Origin: an uncultured Pseudomonadales bacterium
GTDB taxonomy: Bacteria > Pseudomonadota > Gammaproteobacteria > Pseudomonadales > Porticoccaceae
Length of the DNA: 5,923 bases
Reading direction: 5' to 3'
Assembly (NCBI GenBank): GCA_905478725.1
Contig: CAJQJT010000282.1
Coordinates: 1 to 5,923 of the forward strand
In this document: in pieces, positions 4,911 through 5,923 of the stretch
Position numbering within the stretch: position 1 is the first letter of the stretch
How the letters are laid out: each line of letters opens with the position of its first letter
The notes under the pieces: model-generated
Told to the model about the DNA's origin: nothing
What the model saw: the letters and a program-made list of their open reading frames with translations, nothing else
The model's database searches: none
Program-made: the position numbers and the translations under genes

Positions 4911-5923
4911 TTAATTATTATCGGGGTATTTGTCGTGTCGCTGCGCCGAACACCAGTGCAGCAGGGTATCGATCATTCTATTGGCATAGCCCCATTCGTT
5001 ATCGAACCAGATCAACACTTTCACCAGTTTGTCTTGGCTAACTCGGGTCTGGCTGGCATCGACTATGCCACTGCGCGGGTCATGATTGAAATCACAGGAA
5101 GCTAACGGCTCTTCGGTGTAACCGAGCACACCACTCAATGCACCCAGTGATGCCTGATGGAGAGCGGCATTAATCATCTTGGTATCTACTTTGCTGTTGA
5201 GCAACACCGACAGGTCGATGGCTGAAACATTGACCGTGGGCACGCGCATGGCCTGGGCCTGGAAACGGCCGGTCAGCTCGGGTAACAGACGATCTATTCC
5301 CAGCGCCAAGCCAGTATCCACAGGAATAATTGACTGCATCGCGGCGCGGGTTTTGCGTAAATCGGTGTCGTGATAGGCGTCGATTACAGGCTGATCGTTC
5401 ATCGCCGAGTGAATGGTGGTAATCACGCCGGCTTCGATACCGAACTGATCATTGAGCACCTTGATCACTGGTACCACACAGTTGGTGGAGCAGGAGGCAC
5501 TGGAGATGATGGTTTCGTCGCCGCTGAGGATATGCTGATTGATGCCATAGACAATGGTAGCGTCGACACTGGGTTCAGCTGGCTGGGAAAACAGCACGCG
5601 CTTGGCGCCGCTGGTGATATGTTGCTCGGCAGTTTCGCGATCGGAAAAGGTGCCACTGCATTCCAGTACCACATCAACCTTGAGCTCTGCCCAGGGCAGT
5701 TGATCAATGTTTGGCTGGTGAATAATGGCAATGCTGTCGCCATTAACAATCATCTGGCTATCGTCCACTGAAACCCTGCCAGAAAAACGTCCATGGGTGG
5801 AGTCATAGCGGGTCAGGTGGGCGATGGTTTTGCTGTCAGCGAGTTCATTTATCGCTACTACTTGCACGCTGTTGCGCGCCTCTGATTCATAGAGCGCGCG
5901 CAACACCGAGCGGCCGATACGGC
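4911..5923 (-). CDS. epd: Erythrose-4-phosphate dehydrogenase (GAPDH family), 5' end outside the window
   Basis: A NAD-dependent dehydrogenase of the glyceraldehyde-3-phosphate dehydrogenase fold. Epd oxidises D-erythrose 4-phosphate to 4-phosphoerythronate, the first step of the pyridoxal phosphate pathway. The frame stays open to the window edge and reads [14 protein letters not shown], the end of the dinucleotide-binding loop, so about ten N-terminal codons are missing; the GTG at 5906 is an internal Val, not the start. Catalytic Cys lies in SASCSTNC (Cys codon 5492-5490), with the partner His in [10 protein letters not shown]. Epd rather than GapA is indicated by AINELAD after the second strand, [26 protein letters not shown] and [13 protein letters not shown], all close to the E. 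coli Epd pattern as I remember it. It ends with TAA 4913-4911. It heads the visible part of an epd-pgk-fba operon, as in many gammaproteobacteria. A broader GAPDH role cannot be excluded from sequence alone. Confidence 0.92.
   Translation of the reverse strand, partial: RIGRSVLRALYESEARNSVQVVAINELADSKTIAHLTRYDSTHGRFSGRVSVDDSQMIVNGDSIAIIHQPNIDQLPWAELKVDVVLECSGTFSDRETAEQHITSGAKRVLFSQPAEPSVDATIVYGINQHILSGDETIISSASCSTNCVVPVIKVLNDQFGIEAGVITTIHSAMNDQPVIDAYHDTDLRKTRAAMQSIIPVDTGLALGIDRLLPELTGRFQAQAMRVPTVNVSAIDLSVLLNSKVDTKMINAALHQASLGALSGVLGYTEEPLASCDFNHDPRSGIVDASQTRVSQDKLVKVLIWFDNEWGYANRMIDTLLHWCSAQRHDKYPDNN

Noticed and set aside
4515..5105. 196-codon plus-strand open frame across pgk and epd
   Set aside because: It is antisense to two well-conserved genes, crosses their junction, and shows no recognisable protein features.
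5904..5906. GTG as the start of the epd product
   Set aside because: The frame continues upstream as GRIGRS, the conserved NAD-binding loop, so the codon is an internal valine and the gene is cut by the window edge.
2600..5923. Calvin-cycle operon
   Set aside because: The aldolase is of the Calvin-like class IIB, but there is no RuBisCO, phosphoribulokinase or bisphosphatase here and this aldolase class also serves ordinary glycolysis in many heterotrophs.
1..5923. CRISPR array, tRNA, rRNA or insertion sequence
   Set aside because: Reading both strands I found no regularly spaced repeats, no cloverleaf-like segment and no transposase-like protein.

Overview
The window looks like part of a gammaproteobacterial chromosome. 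The main reason is the conserved order epd-pgk-fba, with an Epd-type rather than GapA-type dehydrogenase, a full-length bacterial phosphoglycerate kinase and a class IIB aldolase. Every gene I can support is read on the minus strand, so transcription runs from high to low coordinates. I cannot name the genus.

Region by region: (1) 5923-2600 is a central-carbon operon: epd (its first codons lie outside the window), 16 bases, pgk, 66 bases, fba. It is closed by a strong UUCG-loop terminator at 2548-2576. The dehydrogenase can feed pyridoxal phosphate synthesis, and the kinase and aldolase serve glycolysis and gluconeogenesis. (2) 2375-2547 is an AT-rich leader holding three separate inverted repeats, one a 9-bp perfect repeat. 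This is where a promoter and operator for the next genes should lie. (3) 2374-552 holds two coupled genes for exported proteins. The first product (248 aa) has a signal peptide and reads like the free-standing propeptide of a bacterial M12B/reprolysin-type zinc protease. The second reads like the matching catalytic domain (HELGHLFGAGH zinc site) plus a C-terminal fibronectin-III-like domain. They overlap by ATGA and the second start has an excellent Shine-Dalgarno. A hairpin terminator follows at 510-532. (4) 430-5 encodes a fluoroacetyl-CoA-thioesterase-like hot-dog protein with its own ribosome-binding site.

The interesting part is the protease pair. A protease family that normally carries its propeptide and catalytic domain in one chain seems to be split into two exported proteins. 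The catalytic gene has an in-frame TGA at codon 18, inside its signal peptide. Its Met-turn methionine is replaced by valine through a one-base difference. A correctly phased A_AAA_AAG slippery heptamer sits at the junction and would shift ribosomes from the first frame into the second. These features may mean a decaying locus, a sequencing error, or real translational recoding; the sequence alone cannot decide.

The protease section is poorer in G+C than the metabolic operon: hand counts of single 60-base lines gave 38% at 1861-1920 and 53% at 4321-4380. That is compatible with accessory cargo downstream of a housekeeping operon, but I see no insertion sequence, integrase, tRNA or attachment site.
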